A stretch of 64,000 nt of DNA from Schistocerca nitens (taxonomy: Eukaryota; Arthropoda; Insecta; Orthoptera; Acrididae). The notes under the pieces were generated by a model. It saw nothing but the letters and a program-made list of their open reading frames with translations, had not been told where the DNA came from and did not search any database. Shown piece by piece: positions 30,871-40,904 of this stretch (its first letter is position 1; each line of letters begins with the position of its first letter). Where the stretch lies: assembly GCF_023898315.1 (NCBI RefSeq), contig NC_064625.1, positions 101,914,269 to 101,978,268 of the forward strand, given 5' to 3'. The translations under genes and the position numbers were made by a program.

Positions 30871-31929
30871 ACAAATATTTCTTTATATCTAGCCGAGAAA
30901 TGAAATACTAACCGTCGTAAATTTAGCTATAAAAATTTTTTTTAATTTAACGAAATATATTCTTTAAAATTTTCATCCTCTGTTGCACTTCCTTAGGTGA
31001 TGGGTTTGCAGAAATAGGAGCTGTAGAATTTAAGGCCATTGGCTCGAGGTTGGCTTAGTCATTGTTCCAGGAGGATGTGTTGTAACTCTAATTCTGAAAT
31101 TTCCTTGAGCCAACTGTAAGTAGTGTCTTAAGTTTTCTGCTAACTTCATAGAAGAAAGTTAAACTTCGAGTATCGCTCCGTAGGAAACTGCTCTAATTAT
31201 TGGCAGCGTCATCATTATTAACTGTAATCATGGCTGTGACTTGGGCTCGCACGTATTGGGTTTTATTTGTGCTGGAGGGAGTTTTGTTAAGACCGCTTAT
31301 GCTCAGGCGCCGGTGCTGTTTACTGACCCTCGTCATGTCCACTCGTTCTGGGCCCAGCCGGTTTACAGAGCCGCCTGTTTGTCCGAATCTGTGCACAAGC
31401 CTTCGGCAGCGAAAACTCGTGCCAGCCGTCTTCTGACGTTATTTCTTTCAAGCGCAGCTGTGGCTTTTAATGCTGCTGTTCAAAGTTAAGTTGACATTTT
31501 AGAGCAATTCTGAGTCATACTAACTGTTAACGAAGGAGCTCCCTTTCTATAACCTTACTGATTCTTTAAGTCATTTAAACATTTTACTAGTCGTTGGGAT
31601 CTCAACGGACATTCTATTTGATGCAAAATTTAATTATTCGAATATTATTGTGGAATCTGTAAGCTTTGTTATCATATCTGTCTTACGAGATTTTAAATCT
31701 TTTGTTCTGCTTCTTTGGTCACTTTGTATTATAGTCTAAGAATGTTTTTGATGTGGCCTATTATGTGGCCGGTTCAGTTTTATTAAATATTTGTTGGTGT
31801 CTTCTGCTCACGAAGTTTTGGTAACTTTTATGGCTGTTTAAATTTGGCTTTACGTATGTATCGTTGGTCTTGTATCTTATGGTCTGGCAAACAGTGATTG
31901 CGTACGAGTTATAATTGACATTTTTTGAC
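30871..31929. other. no feature assigned
   Basis: AT-rich flanks around a more balanced 31190-31490 segment with overlapping short frames on both strands, none recognised. No repeats or element ends found. Confidence 0.4.
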
Positions 31930-31942
31930 ATCATTGATAATT

Positions 31943-32481
31943 AAACTTCCTGGAAGGTTAAAACTGTATGCCGGACTGAGACTCAAACTCGGGACCTTTG
32001 CCTTTTGCGTGCAAGTGCTCTACCATCTGAGCTACCCAAGCACGACTCACGCCCCGTCCTCACAGCTTTACTTCTGCCAGTATCTCGTCTCCTACCTTCC
32101 AAACTTTACAGAAGCTCTCCTGCGAACCTTGCAGAACTGGCACTCCTGAAAGAAAGGATATTGCGGAGACATGGCTTAGCCACAGCATAGGGGATATAAC
32201 CAGAATAAGATTTTCACTGTGCAACGGAGTGTGCGCTGATATGAAACTACAAGGTTCGCAGGAGAGCTTCTGTAAAATTTGGAAAGTAGGAGACGAGGTA
32301 CAGGCAGAAGTAAAGCTGTGAGGACGGGTCGTGAGTCGTGCTTGGGTATCTCAGTCGGTAAAGCATTTGCCTGCGAAAGTCAAAGGTCCCGAGTATGAGT
32401 CTCGGTCCGGCACACAGTTTTAATCTGCCAGGAAGTTTCATATCAGGGCACTTTCCGCTGCAGAGTGAAAATCTCATTCTG
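31943..32481. mobile_element. foldback F2 with two inverted tRNA-like arms
   Basis: 13-bp duplication with one mismatch: ATCATTGATAATT (31930-31942) and ATCACTGATAATT (32482-32494). The left arm reads as the complement of a tRNA-like unit (B-box complement GAGACTCAAACTC near 31978; A-box complement CATCTGAGCTACCC near 32026). The right arm reads forward (TGGGTATCTCAGTCGG near 32344, GTATGAGTCTC near 32393). Both are followed by AATCTGCCAGGAAGTTTC-type sequence. Coding potential nil. Structure: two head-to-head SINE-like units with a LINE-type duplication. Confidence 0.9.
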
Positions 32482-32679
32482 ATCACTGATAATTGTTCAG
32501 TATTCAAATTAAACGTTGGTTGATGAAATTCCTAATTGGGTGTAATGTAATTCAGGCTATACAATATAAATTTGTAACTCGTACCAGTGAATGAACTGTG
32601 CCAAATCCTCATTGTTCTAGCCCTTTACGTTTCCCTTCCTGACCAAATTAAGAGGCGGTATTTTCAAATTTCTGTAAGT

Positions 32680-32884
32680 ACGTCGTGGTAAGTTCCTGTG
32701 GGATCAAACTGCTGAGGTACTCGGTCCATAGGCTAACACACAACTTAATCTAACTGAAACTAACTTACGCTATAGACAACACACACATCCATGCCCGAGG
32801 AAGGACTCGAACCTCCGAAGGGGCGGGGGGGAGCCAAGCGAACCGTGGCAAGGCGTCTTGGACTATGCGGTTACCCCGCGCGGC
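32680..32884 (-). repeat. SINE family 2, full length
   Basis: 9-bp perfect duplication, TCTGTAAGT, at 32671-32679 and 32885-32893. Reverse orientation, with head at the right (CCGCGCGG at 32876-32883), B-box complement GGACTCGAACCT near 32806, and tail at the left. Confirms family 2 as a separate family from the copy at 26715. Confidence 0.9.
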
Positions 32885-32893
32885 TCTGTAAGT

Positions 32894-33950
32894 TCTTTAG
32901 TACGCCAAAACAATTCTTTAAGGACTGTATGGCACAAAATTGTTACTCTGCGTATAGAATAATGTACAGCGCTCCTCTGCAGATGATTATGGAAGGTACG
33001 GCTCGAAGACTTTTTAAGTAAGACAACCCAGTACGTTCTCGGCGAGTGTTCACCACAGACAAGGTTGTTGTCAGAAGAGCTTCAGGGAAGTGCTATGTCT
33101 ACGTAAGCAGAAGAAACTAACGATCAAATTCCGAAGACAATTTATTGGACTGTTCAATTAACCAAAAATATTCTCCAAGTATATCACCAACACAAAATAG
33201 AGACCAGTCTTCGAATCACAACTACATACAAGAATAATATAGAAAACAACTGAAATAATTTCCTACTAAGTCTCCCCCAGAGACTTCTCCGGTATACCAA
33301 GCCTAATCCACACATCAGCGAGAAGGTCCATGCCGGGCTGCCGAGGCGGCAGCTATCCACGTCTGCTGGCGGTCGATGAACTGCCGATGTGTGGCCGAGC
33401 GCCGGCCTTTATAGCGCTTCGGCGGATGAGTACCTCGGAACTATTTTCCATCACGGGGTTTGACGTGTGAAAATAGTTCCGCGATCTGCAGCGACCTCTT
33501 CCTTATGTTTATGTGGGCCGGTAGTGGCCCCTGTTGGCCGCTGGTGTCTTTGAAGTGTTGTTGCTGTTGTGGCCGTTCATCAATATTGCCTGTCGGTTAT
33601 GTGGTGCTTGGTGTGCCTGTGAGCGGGCAACCCGTGGCTGCAGGCTGTCAGTTTGGTTGCCGATACTCTAGGCGCCGTGATGTCTGGTGGAGAAGGCCAC
33701 AGCAGGAAGTGTGACAGGACCGCTGTTGCTCTCGATGTATGTAAATGATCCCACGGACGGCGTGAACAAGAGCCAGCGGCTGTTTGTTGATGACACTGTG
33801 GTCTATGGGGAGATGACGTCATCGAGTGACTGTAGGAGGACTTTCTAATTGGTGTGGTAAACTGTAGGTAGCTCTACATCTACACTACACAAGCCAGCAC
33901 GTGGTGTGATGGTGGGTACTTTTGGCGCCACTTACGAATCCTCTCTACCC
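32894..33950 (+). pseudogene. jockey-type LINE fragments split by a solo LTR
   Basis: The left piece (to 33095) translates FLSKTTQYVLGECSPQTRLLSEELQGSAM, the RT region before QGSV. The right piece from 33717 translates GPLLLSMYVNDPTDGVNKSQ, then RLFVDDTVVYGE (Asp pair). A reverse-oriented LINE 3' end with TCTACATCTACACT lies at 33877-33925, so two LINE ends abut. Interrupted and dead. Confidence 0.7.
33096..33716 (-). mobile_element. solo LTR, reverse orientation, inside a LINE
   Basis: Reading reverse, it starts TGTCACACTTCCTGCTGTGG and ends CGTAGACA. Inside it has a TATA box (CGCTATAAAGGCC, complement of 33406-33418) and an AATAAA (complement near 33140). The LINE frame resumes across it (QGSAM then GPLLLSM). 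No matching 5-bp duplication was found, so edges are approximate or the duplication has decayed. Confidence 0.6.
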
Positions 33951-34067
33951 TGCAGGTGTAATGCCGGTCTCATAGTGTCCAACGGGCACAATATTTCTGC
34001 GATCAGACATGTCGCCATTGTCAGGTGCGCTGACGAACTGAGCCCCTGAGAGCGGGCTGCCGTATTA

Positions 34068-35463
34068 CACTACTGGCCATTAAAATTGCTACACCAAGAA
34101 GAAATGCAGATGATAAACGGGTATTGATTGGACAAACATATTATACTGGAACTGAAATGTGATTACAAGTTCACGCAGTTTGGGTGCATAGATCCTGAGA
34201 AATCAGTACCCAGAACAACCACCTCTGGCCGTAATAACGGCATTGATACGCTTGGGCATTGAGTCAAACAGAGCTTGGATGGCGTGTACAGGTACAGCTT
34301 CCCATGCAGATTCAACACGATACCACAGTTCATGAAGAGTAGTGACTGCCGTATTGTGACGAGCCAGTTGCTCGGCCACCATTGACCAGACGCTTTCAAT
34401 TGGTGAGAGATCTGGAGAATGTGCTGGCCAGGGCAGCAGTCGAACATTTTCTGTATCCACAAAGGCCCGTACAGGACCTGCAACATGCGGTCGTGCATTA
34501 TCCTGCTGAAATGTAGGGTTTCGCAGGGATAGAATGAAGGGTAGAGCCACGGGTCATATCACATATGAAATGTAACGTCCACTGTTCAAAGTGCCGTCAA
34601 TGAGAACAAGAGATGACCGAGACGTGTAACCAATGGCACCCCGTACCATCACGCCGGGTGATACGCCAGTATGGCGATGACGAATACACGCTTTCAATGT
34701 GCGTTCACCGCGATGTCGGCAAACACGGATGCGACCATCATGATGCTGTAAACAGAAACTGGATTCATCCCAGAAAGTTACGTTTTGCGATTCGTGCAGC
34801 CAGGTTCGTCGTTGAGTACACCATCGCAGGCGGACCTGTCTGTGATGCAGCGTCAAGGGTAACTGCAGCCATGGTCTCCGAGCTGATAGTCCATGCTGCT
34901 GCAAACGTTCGTGCAGATGGTTGTTGTCTTGCAAACGTCCCCATCTGTTGACTTAAGGATCGAGACGTGGCTGCACGATCAGTTACAGCCATGCGGATAA
35001 AATGCTTGTCATCTCGACTGCTAGTGATACGAGGCCGTTGGGATCCAGCACGGCATTCCATATTACCCTCCTGAATCCACCGATTACATATTCTGGTAAT
35101 AGCCGTTGGATGAAGACCAACGCGAGCAGCAATGTCGCGATACGATAAACCGCAATTGTGATAGGCTACAATCCGCCCTTTATCAAAGTCGGAAACGTGA
35201 TGGTACGCATTTCTCCTCCTTACACGAGGCATCACAACAACGTTTCACGAGGCAACGCCGGTCAACAGCTGTTTGTGTATGGGAAATCGGTTGGCAACTT
35301 TCCTCACGTCAGCACGTTGTAGGTGTCGCCATCGGCGCCAACCTTGTGTGAATGCTCTGAAAAGCTAATCGCTTGCATATTACAGCATCTTCCTTCTGTT
35401 GGTTAAATTTCGTGTCTCTAGCACGTCATCTTCGTAGTGTAGCAATTTTAATGGCCTGTAGTT
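34068..35463 (-). mobile_element. Tc1-like element (family T1), 1396 bp
   Basis: TA at 34066-34067 and 35464-35465. TIR starts CACTACTGGCCATTAAAATT. Inserted in the left terminal repeat of the Penelope element, whose sequence is continuous on both sides. Carries a broken transposase (34163-35235). Confidence 0.95.
34203..35235 (-). pseudogene. Tc1 transposase (T1), frameshifted
   Basis: 34765-35235 gives MMPRVRRRNAYHHVSDFDKG and the helix-turn-helix region, 34554-34934 the first catalytic region (FWDESSFCLQHHDGR, with Asp), and 34203-34550 QQDNARPHVAG (Asp), SPDLSPIESVWS (Glu) and the intact family C-terminus ending RINAVITARGGCSGY. Three frames are needed, so it is inactive. The C-terminus here is the intact reference for the frameshifted copy at 21742. 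Confidence 0.9.
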
Positions 35464-35615
35464 TAAATCCCCTCCCCTCGCGAGGCGTTCTCTCCGCGGT
35501 CCGCGCCCGCGCGTCATCGATCACTGACATGCTGGCGTCGGCTTCTGTGGTGTAATTGCCTCGTCCACCCTAGTTGCCCGTTCGTTTCCTTTGCTGAGCG
35601 TCTTATTGATTAGAC

Positions 35616-35912
35616 TCAATGCTGGTTCCCATGCCCTGCTGAGGTTGTAGCCGCAGTCTCGTTTGATGAGGCCCTCCCTGGTACGAATTTCGTTAGCCCC
35701 TCTAACGACGCTGTCTCAGTATTTAGATGTCTGTGCCAAGACCCTGGTATGATTGTAGACCATTTCGTGATTTCAGACAAATAGTGCTTGTTGGGGTACC
35801 CAACTCGAGTGTGCCTCTGATGTTCTTGGCAACAGTCTTCGATGGTGCTCACTGTCTGTCCAATATAAGTCTTCCCACATTGTCACGGAATCTGGTATAT
35901 GCCGGCCTTCCG
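35616..35912 (-). pseudogene. GIY-YIG endonuclease domain of the Penelope-like element
   Basis: Reverse frame reads GIYQIP, a stop, QCGKTYIGQTVSTIED, then CQEHQRHTRVGYPNKHYLSE: the GIY and YIG motifs at normal spacing with one stop codon in place of a Cys codon. In Penelope elements this domain nicks target DNA. It lies downstream of the RT in the normal order. Confidence 0.85.
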
Positions 35913-36060
35913 GAAACCGAGATTGTCTTTGACACTTACCAATAATGATCGCGTTTTATTCGCGTTTTATTTGGTGCGAAAAAAGTTCCTACTCGGTGTT
36001 TCCCCAATATTCGTCCTATTTCCCCCGATAGTGCTGCAGTACACGGTATATAGGCAGTGG

Positions 36061-36967
36061 CTATCTCTTTCTCCGTGACTTCTTCCGCCTCCACATGCTA
36101 GATTGTAAAGGTGGGGTGGAGAGCGCGTCTGATCTACTATTCCAAGTACCCGTCTTTCTGGAATACAGTTTTGAGGCGTTCCAGCTCTTGGGGCAGACTC
36201 TCTGCATCAGAGATGGTGCGCGCCCTGTGCACCCCATTCCTCTGTGAAGGGTGGTGGCAACTATCCGCATGCAAATACAGGTCGGTGTGCATTTTCTTCC
36301 TGTATACCCCGTGGACCACGGTGCCATCCGCTCTACTGACCATGACGTCCAGCAATGGTAATTTTCCTTCTGCTTCGGTCTCCATAGTGAATTTGATGTT
36401 CGGATGTATGGAGTTTAGATGTGTAAGGAAGTCTAGGAGCTTGTCCCATCCATGGGGGCCAGATCACGAACTTGTCATCCACATAACGTAGAAAACAAGC
36501 GGGTTTCCATTTTGATGACGCAAAAACTTCCTCCTCGAAGTACTCCATATAGAAATTCGCGACCACAGGCGAGAGTGGGCTCCCCATTGCGACTCCTACT
36601 GTTTATTCATAGTATTCTCCATTGCCGGCGCTGCAGTCCGGAACCGCGGGACTGCTGCGGTCGCAGGTTCGAATCCTGCCTCGGGCATGGGTTTGTGTGA
36701 TGTCCTTAGGTTAGTTAGGATTAAGTAGTTCTAAGTTCTAGGGGACTTATGACCTAAGATGTTGAGTCCCATAGTGCTCAGAGCCATTTTTGAGTATTCT
36801 CCATTAAAGAGAAAATATCTGGAAGTCAGAACGTGCTTGAAAAGGTTGATCATCTTCTCGTTAAGTTTCTGTGCAATAAGCGCAACTGACTCACGAAGAA
36901 GCACCCTGGTGAATAATGAAACAACATCAAAACTCACCAGAATATCTGAGTCTTTCAGCTCGGGCAC
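36061..36967 (-). pseudogene. Penelope-like reverse transcriptase, interrupted
   Basis: Order in reverse: DSDILVSFDVVSLFTRV (first Asp), TSRYFLFNGEYS, [SINE], AMGSPLSPVVANFYMEYFEE, FLRYVDDKFVIWP (catalytic Asp pair), then after a frameshift TMETEAEGKLPLLDVMVSRA and VYRKKMHTDLYLHADS. These are the Penelope signatures and distinguish it from LINE RTs. Frameshift near 36460 and the SINE inactivate it. Confidence 0.9.
36624..36792 (+). repeat. SINE family 1, 5'-truncated, inside Penelope RT
   Basis: 13-bp perfect duplication, AGTATTCTCCATT, at 36611-36623 and 36793-36805. B-box GGTTCGAATCC near 36666; the A-box part is shortened. Confidence 0.95.
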
Positions 36968-37297
36968 GGGTGCGGACCGTGGAGAGAACGCCTCGCAGGG
37001 GGAGGGGATTTAAAATGGCCGCCCGCCCTCAGGAGCTCAGTTCGTCAGCGCGCCTGACGATGGCGACGTGTCTGACGGCCAAAATATTGTGCCCATTGGG
37101 CCCTATGGACCGGTAGTACACCTGTGGACTGTTAGAACAAGAAATAGTCGGGAGAAACTGAAGAATCACCTCTCTATCCTGTTCCATTCGCTAATGGCGC
37201 GTGGGAAGAACGATGGTAAGCCTCTGCGCTGGCTCTAATTTCTGGAATTTTCTCCTCGTGGTAGGAGGAAGTAATATGTGGGAAGAAGTAACGTATT

Positions 37298-37496
37298 CAA
37301 ATGGTTCAAATGGCTCTGAGCACTATGGGACTCAACTGCTGAGGTCATTAGTCCCCTAGAACTTAGAACTAGTTAAACCTAACTAACCTAAGGACATCAC
37401 ACACATCCATGCCCGAGGCAGGATTCGAACCTGCGACCGTAGCGGTCTCGCGGTTCCAGACTGCAGCGCCAGAACCGCGCGGCCACTTCGGCCGGC
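37298..37496 (-). repeat. SINE family 1, full length
   Basis: 12-bp duplication with one mismatch, AAGTAACGTATT (37286-37297) and AAGTAATGTATT (37497-37508). Complete head and tail in reverse. Confidence 0.95.
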
Positions 37497-37890
37497 AAGT
37501 AATGTATTGTCCGACTCCTCCCGAAAAGGGCTCTCTCGAAATTTAAATGATAAACCTCAACTTGATGCATAGCGCCTCCCATGTAACGTCTGCCAATGGA
37601 GTTCTTGGAGCCAACTAAACGATCCTGTGACAAAACGAGCCGCTCTTTGTTGGCTCTTCTCTCTCTCTTCCATCAGTCCTGCCTGGTAGGAATCCGAAAC
37701 TAGGCAACTTCTTTGGTAGAGTAATTAAATTTTCTTAAGATTCTTTCTATGAATCTCAGTCTGGCATCCGCTTTTCCTGTTACTGTTTCATGTGGCAACC
37801 CCACATATAGACCACTCTGAATAGTTAATCCTAGTCATTTTTCGGTAGATATAGTTCCAGCAGTTTCTCATCAGTAGCGTAGTTGTGTAG

Positions 37891-38204
37891 TAAGCACTAC
37901 GTCTTCAGGCCACAAGTGACCAATCGGGACCACCCGACCGCCGTGTCATCCTCAGCGGATAGGTGGGGCATGTGGTCAGCACGCCCCTCTCCCGGTCGTT
38001 ATGATGGTTTTCTTTGACCGGAGCTGCTACTATTCGGTCGAGTAGCTCCTCAATTGGCATCACGAGGCTGAGTGCACCCTGAAAAATGGCAACAGCGCAT
38101 GGTGGCCCGGATGGTCACCCATCCAACTGCCGACGACACTCGACAGCGCTTAACTTCGGTCACCTGACGGGAATCGGTGTATCCACAGCGGCAAGGCCGT
38201 TGCC
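37891..38204 (-). repeat. 5S-rRNA-derived SINE (SINE3-like)
   Basis: Reverse strand. The first about 118 nt (38204 down to about 38086) align along a whole 5S rRNA: GGCAACGGCC start, GATACACCGATTCCCGTCAG, the A-box GAAGTTAAGCGCTGTCGAG, and the C-box TTGGATGGGTGACCATCCGG. A roughly 195-nt non-5S body follows (to 37891) ending GAAGACGTAGTGCTTA. It inserted into LINE D between LRIG and NYATDEK. A 5S gene would stop after the 120-nt unit with a T-run; here it runs into a body, as in 5S-derived SINEs known from fish and a few other animals. Confidence 0.8.
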
Positions 38205-38282
38205 CTATGCGCAATGTGTTACGTTTACTCAAGTTCAGAGTCAACTGCCAGGGCCTACAACAATTAGCAGTCAGCTGCAGGT

Positions 38283-38484
38283 GCCGGCCGAGGTGGCAGA
38301 GCGGTTCTAGGCGCTTCAGTCTTGAACCGCGCGACCGCTACGGTCGCTGGTTCGAATTCTGCCTCGGGCATGGATGTGTGTGATGTCCTTAGGTTAGTTA
38401 GGTTTAAGTAGTCCTAAGTTCTAGGGGACTGATGACCTCAGATGTTAAGTCCCATAGTGCTCAGAGCCATTTGAACGATTTTTT
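38283..38484 (+). repeat. SINE family 1, full length
   Basis: 12-bp perfect duplication, TCAGCTGCAGGT, at 38271-38282 and 38485-38496. Ends in a T-rich tail before the right duplicate. Confidence 0.95.
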
Positions 38485-39000
38485 TCAGCTGCAGGTCATT
38501 CTGCATATCGATATTTTCTTCTGGGGTTGTTGCTTTGCTATAGACAGTCGCATCATTTGCGAACAATCTTGAAGAGCATCCGACGCTTTCTACTAGATCA
38601 TTTATATACATTGTATACAGTAACGGTACTATTGGTGTACTCCGAAAATTACCTTCACATCTTTCAATTTGGTTTCGTTAAGAGCGACGTGTTGAGTTCT
38701 GTTTGCAAGGAAGTCTTGAATCCATTCGCAAATCTAATTCGATACTCGATAAGCTTGTACAGTGCAGAACTGTGTCAAATGCCTTCCTGAAGTGAAGGAA
38801 CATGGCATCAAGCAGAGCACCGCTATCTGCTCTGGAGGAACAGAGCGAGCTGAGTTTTGCAAGATTTCTACGAAATCCATGTTGATTTTTTATAGAGGAG
38901 ATGTTCGTCCCAAAATCGGAAAGAACCAACCGATTTGCTCCATCTGCCTAAGGAGGAGTAACCGCGTAATATCCATACTTTTAACCCGACCTGTTGGATA

Positions 39001-39696
39001 GTCACACTAATACTAGCCTTCTGTTGGGTAAACAAATGGGTCGTATTCCAAGTGCTATCATAAACAATCGATCTTACCTACACGAACAGAACCCGAGATA
39101 CGTGCACCGGAAAATCCAATTTTTTGGAACGTAATAGGTACACAAAGTGTCGCATGCATACCGATAACTACAATCAAACTATAGGGAGCGGGCAAAATAT
39201 AGGGAAAAACAGAGAGTGGAATACAAACAAATAATTGAGGACGACTGGTGCAAGTTCTACTCTGAGATGAAGCAGCCACAGTAGAGGAATTCGCGGTAGG
39301 CTGAATCAAAACATTTAGAATGTTCAAGAGCCGTTATCGTCCCCCTCCTCCGCTGTATCAAAACATTCAGAAGGTTCGCGATCCGCCATCATTTATCCCT
39401 CAGGCTGCATCAGAACATTGAGAAGCTTCATGGATGGCTGTGTTTGCTGTAACAGCAGAACTGTTCACTCGGAGGTATCGACCACCATGAATAAAATGTC
39501 CAGTCGCTGGTGTTGACCACCACGAACAACGCAGCGTGTACAGGGACTCACCACCGACAGCCATGCGGAAGAATCGTAGCAGTTTGGCGGAGGGAAGAGT
39601 CATGCAGTATAAGCCGTCTTCAGTTTTTTGACTTAACTGTGTAACTGTGGCGATTAATCGAGATATTAATATACTACGCTCTTACCTCAAACCTGT
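39001..39696. other. unassigned, with a threefold degenerate repeat
   Basis: No gene. Near 39300, 39356 and 39410 a motif like ATCAAAACATTCAGAAGGTTC recurs at about 54-bp spacing, each followed by a GATCCGCCATC-like stretch. Rest unassigned. Confidence 0.4.
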
Positions 39697-40396
39697 TCCA
39701 AGAGTTGTTGTTGTTGTTGTTGTGGTCTTCAGTCCTGAGACTGGTTGGATGCAGCTCTCCTGGCTACACCTACCCTGTGCAAGCTTCTTCATCTCCCGGT
39801 ACCTTCTGCAACCTACGTCCTTCTGAATCTGCTTAGTGTATTCATCTCTTGCTCTCCCTCTACGATTTTTACCCTCCGCGCTGCCCTCCAATACTAAATT
39901 GGTGATCCCTTGATGCCTCAGAACATGTCCTACCAACCGATCCCTTCTTCTCCCCAATTCTATTCAATACCTCCTCATTAGTTATGTGATCTACCCATCT
40001 AATCTTCAGCATTCTTCTGTAGCACCACATTTCGAAAGCCTCTATTCTCTTCTTATCCAAACTATTTATCGACCATGTTTCACTTCCATACATGGCTACA
40101 CTCCATACAAATACTTTTAGAAACGACTTCCTGACACTTAAATCTATACTCGATGTTAACAAGCCTCTCTTCTTCAGAAACGCTTTCCTTGCCATTGCCA
40201 GTCTACGTTTTATATCCTCTCTACTTCGACCATCATCAGTTATTTTGCTCCCCAAATAGCAAAACTCCTTTACTACTTGTCTCATTTCCTATCTAATTCC
40301 ATCATCATCACCCGACTTAATTCGACTACATTTCATTATCCTAGTTTTCCTTTTGTTGATGTTCATCTTATATCCTCCTTTCAAGACCCTGTCCAT
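39697..40396 (-). mobile_element. LINE with (CAA)n tail (family R), reverse copy
   Basis: Starts with the complement of (CAA)n at 39704-39722. Reverse frames give VKEFCYLGSKITDDGRSRED, LLTSSIDLSVRKSFLKVFVW, WVDHITNEEVLNRIGEK and RDRLVGHVLRHQGITNLV, matching the copy at 4750-5785. 5'-truncated at about 40396; one frameshift near 39930. Confidence 0.9.
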
Positions 40397-40399
40397 ATT

Positions 40400-40700
40400 C
40401 ATATAGTATAGCTGCATGCCCTCGGGAAAAATTACGGCTGTATTTTCCCCTTGCTTTCAGCCGTTCCCAGTACCAGCACAGCAAGGCCGTTTTGGTTAGT
40501 GTTGCAAGGCCAGATCAGTCAATCATCCAGACTGTTGCCCCTGCAACTACTGAAAAGGCTGCTGCCCCTCTTCAGGAACCACACGTTTGTCTGGCCTCTC
40601 AACAGATACCCCTCCGTTCGGCTGTCTGTATCGCTGAGGCAAGCAAGCATTCTCAGCAACGGCAAAATCCATGCTTCATGAGGGGGGCTTTCCAAGAGTA
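40400..40700. repeat. unclassified dispersed repeat (recognised from memory only)
   Basis: Two overlapping plus frames and one minus frame, none with a domain. The sequence from about 40410 (TGCATGCCCTCGGGAAAAAT) to 40690 resembles a high-copy locust repeat I have seen, but I cannot name a class or see its boundaries. Confidence 0.35.
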
Positions 40701-40904
40701 GCACAGCATAATGATTTTTTATATCTGTAGCACTTACGCTAAAACTAAAACAGCTAAATTACAAGGTTTATAGAAAGTGTTTTGCAGAATCGGCCATTGT
40801 CTTTTCTGTGATGGTATGGGTTGTTAATGATGCACTGCATCGATAGTTACTGAATAATAATAGAACAAATAAGCATGGGCCCTTACTGTTGTTATTTCTG
40901 CTCA

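Larger units (their letters stand above)
33951..37125 (-). mobile_element. Penelope-like element with inverted terminal repeats
   Basis: Reverse-strand element with RT then GIY-YIG endonuclease. Its ends are inverted copies of about 190 bp. The left one spans 33951-34067 plus 35464-35540, split by the Tc1 at 34068-35463. The right one spans about 36960-37125. Shared words include GGGCACAATATTT, GCGCTGACGAACTGAG, TTTAAATCCCCTCCCC and GAGGCGTTCTCTCC. Penelope elements are known to carry LTR-like repeats, sometimes inverted. A SINE (36624-36792) also interrupts the RT. Confidence 0.85.
37128..39000 (-). pseudogene. jockey-type LINE (family D) with three nested SINEs
   Basis: Reverse: FGTNISSIKNQHGFRRNLAK, MFLHFRKAFDTVLH (first RT Asp, 38678-38929), QNDLQLTANCCRPWQLTLNLSK, then after the 5S-SINE NYATDEKLLELYLPKND, ARFVLSQDRLVGSKNSIGRR, and a 3' region near 37130. 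The SINEs at 37298-37496, 37891-38204 and 38283-38484 are all later insertions. Related to family B in layout. Confidence 0.75.

Noticed and set aside
38086-38204. Functional 5S rRNA gene
   Set aside because: Reads into a non-5S body without a terminator T-run and contains changes in the loop regions; inserted within a LINE.
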